A stretch of 64,000 bases of DNA, from contig VZRS01000485.1 in NCBI GenBank assembly GCA_013398055.1, positions 62,001-126,000 of the forward strand, in the 5' to 3' direction. The stretch is from Ifrita kowaldi. Lineage: Eukaryota; Chordata; Aves; Passeriformes; Cinclosomatidae. Below, piece after piece: positions 61,101 through 64,000 of this stretch. A program made the position numbers and the translations under genes. Each line of letters opens with the position of its first letter. The first letter of the stretch is position 1. The notes beneath the pieces are model-generated. The model worked only from the letters and a program-made list of their open reading frames with translations, searched no databases and was not told the origin of the DNA.

Positions 61101-62870
61101 ACTGGAGGATAGTTTTCTCCACCTAATAGCTCCAGATGTAAGCGACTTACAACAGCTAATGGGAGAGGCTGATCGTTCGCAAACAGCTGACACTCAAACC
61201 ATGCCCAACTCACCCTGCAACCATTTCTTAAGATCACGATTTTAAAGAATGCTGTGGCACCCATTAGCACATCATTTCTTCAGCTATCACTATGACAGCC
61301 TTTAAAATGCTAAGGAGCATCAACAGGCACGTTTTATCACCTTGTTTTCCTTACCCTTCCACCCTTCAATACAGTGAAACCCAAACGCTAGGTGAGCACC
61401 GAGGATCACAGCACTGAAGCTGAAGAAAGGATGCTGGATTTTCTTGTTTCCAAACAAGCATCCTCTCGTATGTCACATCACTTTCTCTAGCTATAGCAAA
61501 CAGCATGTGAGAAATAGAAAACGTGAGCAGATGGAGGAGTGCCTGAAGGCCTTGTACAGAGTGATACACAAACCACTACCGCAATCGGTATCACACCACC
61601 TCATCAGTAATTTACTGAGCTTGCAAAAATTGCCTGTATTTCCTGCAAAGCACAAATGAACACAGAAAGCTCACCCGTTTCTTTTGCCAGCTACCTTGCA
61701 GAGTAAACCCTCTGACATGTTTCAGCAAATGAATTCTGGAGACATATGGCTTCTCAGTCTCACGCAGTAGAGTTCTAATTATTTATTGTGAATATTAATT
61801 CATCCTTTACTGTTGGATAAAAGCTTCTACACATCCACAAAGCACATTTTTTTTTCAAATGCGATGGATACCCCTGCAGATCTATGCCACTGAAACAGAA
61901 ATACCACAAGCATCAGGCTTTCTGGCAAATGCAACCTCTCTCCTACAGACTCATTTCTGCTACTCATATGCACTCCCACACTCTTTAAATGTCTTAAAAC
62001 AAGCAATAATCGGAGATCTTAACACTGATCCTCAGGAATACAGAGTAACTTCTGTACTTGCTGTGCTGAAACGCCCTGATGCAGTTTTACAGCTTGAGCA
62101 CCTCACAGTATCCTGACAAAAGCAAAAGCCAACGCACAGGATGGAGAAGGAGGGAGAGTACAGAACGGCAGGTGCACGTCTTGTCCCCATGTCTGTCTCA
62201 AATGGCAGGTCCTTGCACCTGCCCTGCAAAATTCAGCCCCCCAGACCCAGCCCTTGGACCATTTTCCTCCCTTCAGTCTGAGTCAGCGTGCAACACTTGA
62301 TTCTCTGCGCAGTTCACCTTAGGGGTCAGGGATGTGGCTCACTGGCCCCAGTGCCAGCTCTGCCCTTTCTTGGCCAGCTGGCTGGAATTGGGGGCTAGTG
62401 CTGGGATCCGGCTCCCACGTGCCCTCCTGCCACCCAGCAGAATGGCTGTGCGACCTCTGAGACATCGGGCATGTCCCTGGCCTTGGAGCCAAGCCGAGCT
62501 CCAGGAGCAGCCAGCATCCCTAGGACTTATGCTGCATCCAGCATGCGGTCCTATTACAGCAACGCTGATAATGCAGGCCAGTAAATCATGCAAACGGATC
62601 ATGCAAAGGAAAAAAAAAAAAGATGCTAAAAACTCAACCTTCACCTTTTCGTTAAGTACTCTTTATGGCAAACACTCCCAGTCTCCTCACATTTGGGAGA
62701 GTAGGCCGTGGAAGCTGGAGAAGAGCTCAGCTGTTAACCAAGCAATCAATCTTCCCCTGCTTCTTCCCCAACCTCAGGGCTCTGTCCTTCTCCAGTTGTA
62801 ATTTAAAGCCAGCTCTTGGCTTCAAACCTGCAGAAAAGCACCACTGTGAAAATGCACCGTGAGTGCCAAA

Positions 62871-62891
62871 CTTATGTGTAGGATATACCAT
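62871..62891. repeat. 21-bp copy repeated at 63980-64000
   Basis: CTTATGTGTAGGATATACCA plus one more base occurs here and again, identically, as the last 21 bases of the window directly after a single N. This suggests overlapping contigs rather than a biological repeat. Confidence 0.9.
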
Positions 62892-62983
62892 CATCTTTAA
62901 ATCTTTTTTTTTTTTTCCCTGCCTGCCGGAAGGGGGAGCAGGGGGGCTTTTTGGCGTGGGACTAAAGAGGAAAGAGGAATTTC

Positions 62984-63579
62984 NNNNNNNNNNNNNNNNN
63001 NNNNNNNNNNNNNNNNNNNNNNNNNNNNNNNNNNNNNNNNNNNNNNNNNNNNNNNNNNNNNNNNNNNNNNNNNNNNNNNNNNNNNNNNNNNNNNNNNNNN
63101 NNNNNNNNNNNNNNNNNNNNNNNNNNNNNNNNNNNNNNNNNNNNNNNNNNNNNNNNNNNNNNNNNNNNNNNNNNNNNNNNNNNNNNNNNNNNNNNNNNNN
63201 NNNNNNNNNNNNNNNNNNNNNNNNNNNNNNNNNNNNNNNNNNNNNNNNNNNNNNNNNNNNNNNNNNNNNNNNNNNNNNNNNNNNNNNNNNNNNNNNNNNN
63301 NNNNNNNNNNNNNNNNNNNNNNNNNNNNNNNNNNNNNNNNNNNNNNNNNNNNNNNNNNNNNNNNNNNNNNNNNNNNNNNNNNNNNNNNNNNNNNNNNNNN
63401 NNNNNNNNNNNNNNNNNNNNNNNNNNNNNNNNNNNNNNNNNNNNNNNNNNNNNNNNNNNNNNNNNNNNNNNNNNNNNNNNNNNNNNNNNNNNNNNNNNNN
63501 NNNNNNNNNNNNNNNNNNNNNNNNNNNNNNNNNNNNNNNNNNNNNNNNNNNNNNNNNNNNNNNNNNNNNNNNNNNNNNN
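62984..63579. other. Assembly gap (596 N)
   Basis: The N run has a CpG island on its right side and a 13-T homopolymer and G-rich tract on its left. Such gaps are common at GC-rich first exons in bird assemblies. The missing AFF1 first exon may lie inside. Any open frame drawn across it is meaningless. Confidence 0.98.
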
Positions 63580-63735
63580 GGGCGGCGCGAGGGCCGTGCC
63601 CTGCCCCGGACCGCTCCTGAGGCGCTGCCTGCGGGCAGCGGGGCGAAAGGGCACGGGCCGAGCGGGACGGGCCGGGGCTGCTCCGCCAGCCGGGCCCTGC
63701 CCTCCGCCACGGCCCCGCGGGTGCTCCTGCGGCGT
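63580..63735 (-). promoter_or_regulatory. CpG island, probable AFF1 promoter / exon 1 region
   Basis: This is a very GC-rich stretch with dense CpGs (for example GGCGGCGCGAGGGCCG) right after the gap. It is the only CpG island in the window and lies upstream of all AFF1 exons on the gene's strand, so it is the best candidate for promoter or 5' untranslated exon. No TATA box or start codon could be assigned because the rest of the island is in the gap. To its right the plus strand has alternating G and T tracts (63755-63815). Confidence 0.6.
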
Positions 63736-63979
63736 CTGCCCGAGTTATTTGCTGGTTTGGGGGTTTTTTTGGGTTTTTTGGGGGTTTTTTTTCCCCTCGG
63801 GTTTTTTATTATTATTATTTGTATGGGAGGTTTTTGTTTAGGAAAAACAAAAGAAAACGGCTCAAATTTTTGAAAAATGTCGGAAGTTTCAAAATCTTCG
63901 AAACGAGCACAGAAGCTAGCTGCGAACACGGATCGCAAGGTGTCCACGCAGACTCAGCAAAGGAAACCCTGAGCGTGCN

Positions 63980-64000
63980 CTTATGTGTAGGATATACCAT
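63980..64000. repeat. Second copy of the 21-bp repeat, preceded by a single N
   Basis: The segment after the lone N at 63979 is identical to 62871-62891. It is probably the start of another contig that overlaps the sequence left of the large gap. How far the copy continues cannot be seen because the window ends. Confidence 0.85.

Larger units (their letters stand above)
41032..62983 (-). other. Long 5' intron of AFF1 (about 22 kb up to the gap)
   Basis: I found no coding exon on either strand and no transposon. A tiny exon with the start codon (human versions begin MAAQS or MAFTE) could hide here. I checked ATG-GC positions on the minus strand and none had a fitting donor in the right phase. 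The intron contains a CpG-rich patch at about 43060-43210, a near tandem duplication at 43733-43793, a 12-bp hairpin at 50918-50953 and a small T-rich duplication at 58076-58120. The rest is ordinary AT-rich sequence. Confidence 0.7.

Noticed and set aside
62727..63947. Long open frames on both strands across the end of the window
   Set aside because: They are created by reading through 596 N. The real sequence on either side has no protein resemblance.
63870..63971. Plus-strand ATG frame starting MSEVSKSSKRAQKLAANTDR near the CpG island
   Set aside because: The frame has only 33 codons and is on the strand opposite to AFF1. It could be a divergent transcript, but nothing supports it and the region may be a misassembled contig.

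Overview
The window is vertebrate nuclear DNA, almost certainly from a bird. It shows widely spaced small exons with GT-AG borders, AT-rich introns, one CpG island, three avian-type CR1 LINE fragments (one with coding homology, two carrying the CR1 3'-end signature around ATTCTATGAT) and the decayed 3' end of a betaretrovirus-like endogenous retrovirus. I see no operon, CRISPR array, tRNA, rRNA or other prokaryotic feature.

One gene fills the window: AFF1 (AF4), on the minus strand and transcribed from right to left. I could place 18 consecutive coding exons between 41031 and 1335. Their lengths sum to 3506 bases. Every splice phase closes, and the joined frame gives 1168 whole codons plus a split codon at each end. 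That matches the size of mammalian AFF1 without its tiny first coding piece and its last exon. The order is: N-terminal P-TEFb-binding exon (40911-41031); large N-terminal exon (39405-40400); ELL-binding/ALF exons (20749-20793, 19641-19727, 19014-19050, 18589-18640, 14263-14317); serine/acidic transactivation exon (12504-12650); large exon with the NKW motif and the AF9/ENL-binding motif (10316-11194); basic linker exons (8540-8637, 5644-5884); and the C-terminal homology domain exons (4842 down to 1335). The final exon lies beyond the left edge. The first exon and promoter are probably in, or next to, the 596-base assembly gap at 62984-63579, which is flanked by a CpG island at 63580-63735.

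Region by region: 1-1334 is the last visible intron. 1335-5884 is a dense block of nine C-terminal exons. 5885-8539 is an intron carrying the ERV fragment. 8540-14317 holds the central exons, with one CR1 fragment in an intron. 14318-20793 holds small ALF exons and two CR1 3' ends. 20794-39404 is an 18.6 kb intron with a perfect 16-bp hairpin and a CpG-enriched patch. 39405-41031 holds the two N-terminal exons. 41032-62983 is a long first intron. 62984-64000 is the gap, CpG island and an apparent assembly artefact.

The most notable points are an in-frame 84-bp tandem duplication at the 3' end of the large N-terminal exon, a tandem (NAGNAG) splice acceptor in the penultimate exon, a weak GTCGGT donor in the ALF region, the ERV remnant in the same orientation as the gene, and a 21-bp repeat on either side of the gap that suggests a false duplication. 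I did not find evidence of a new biological system.
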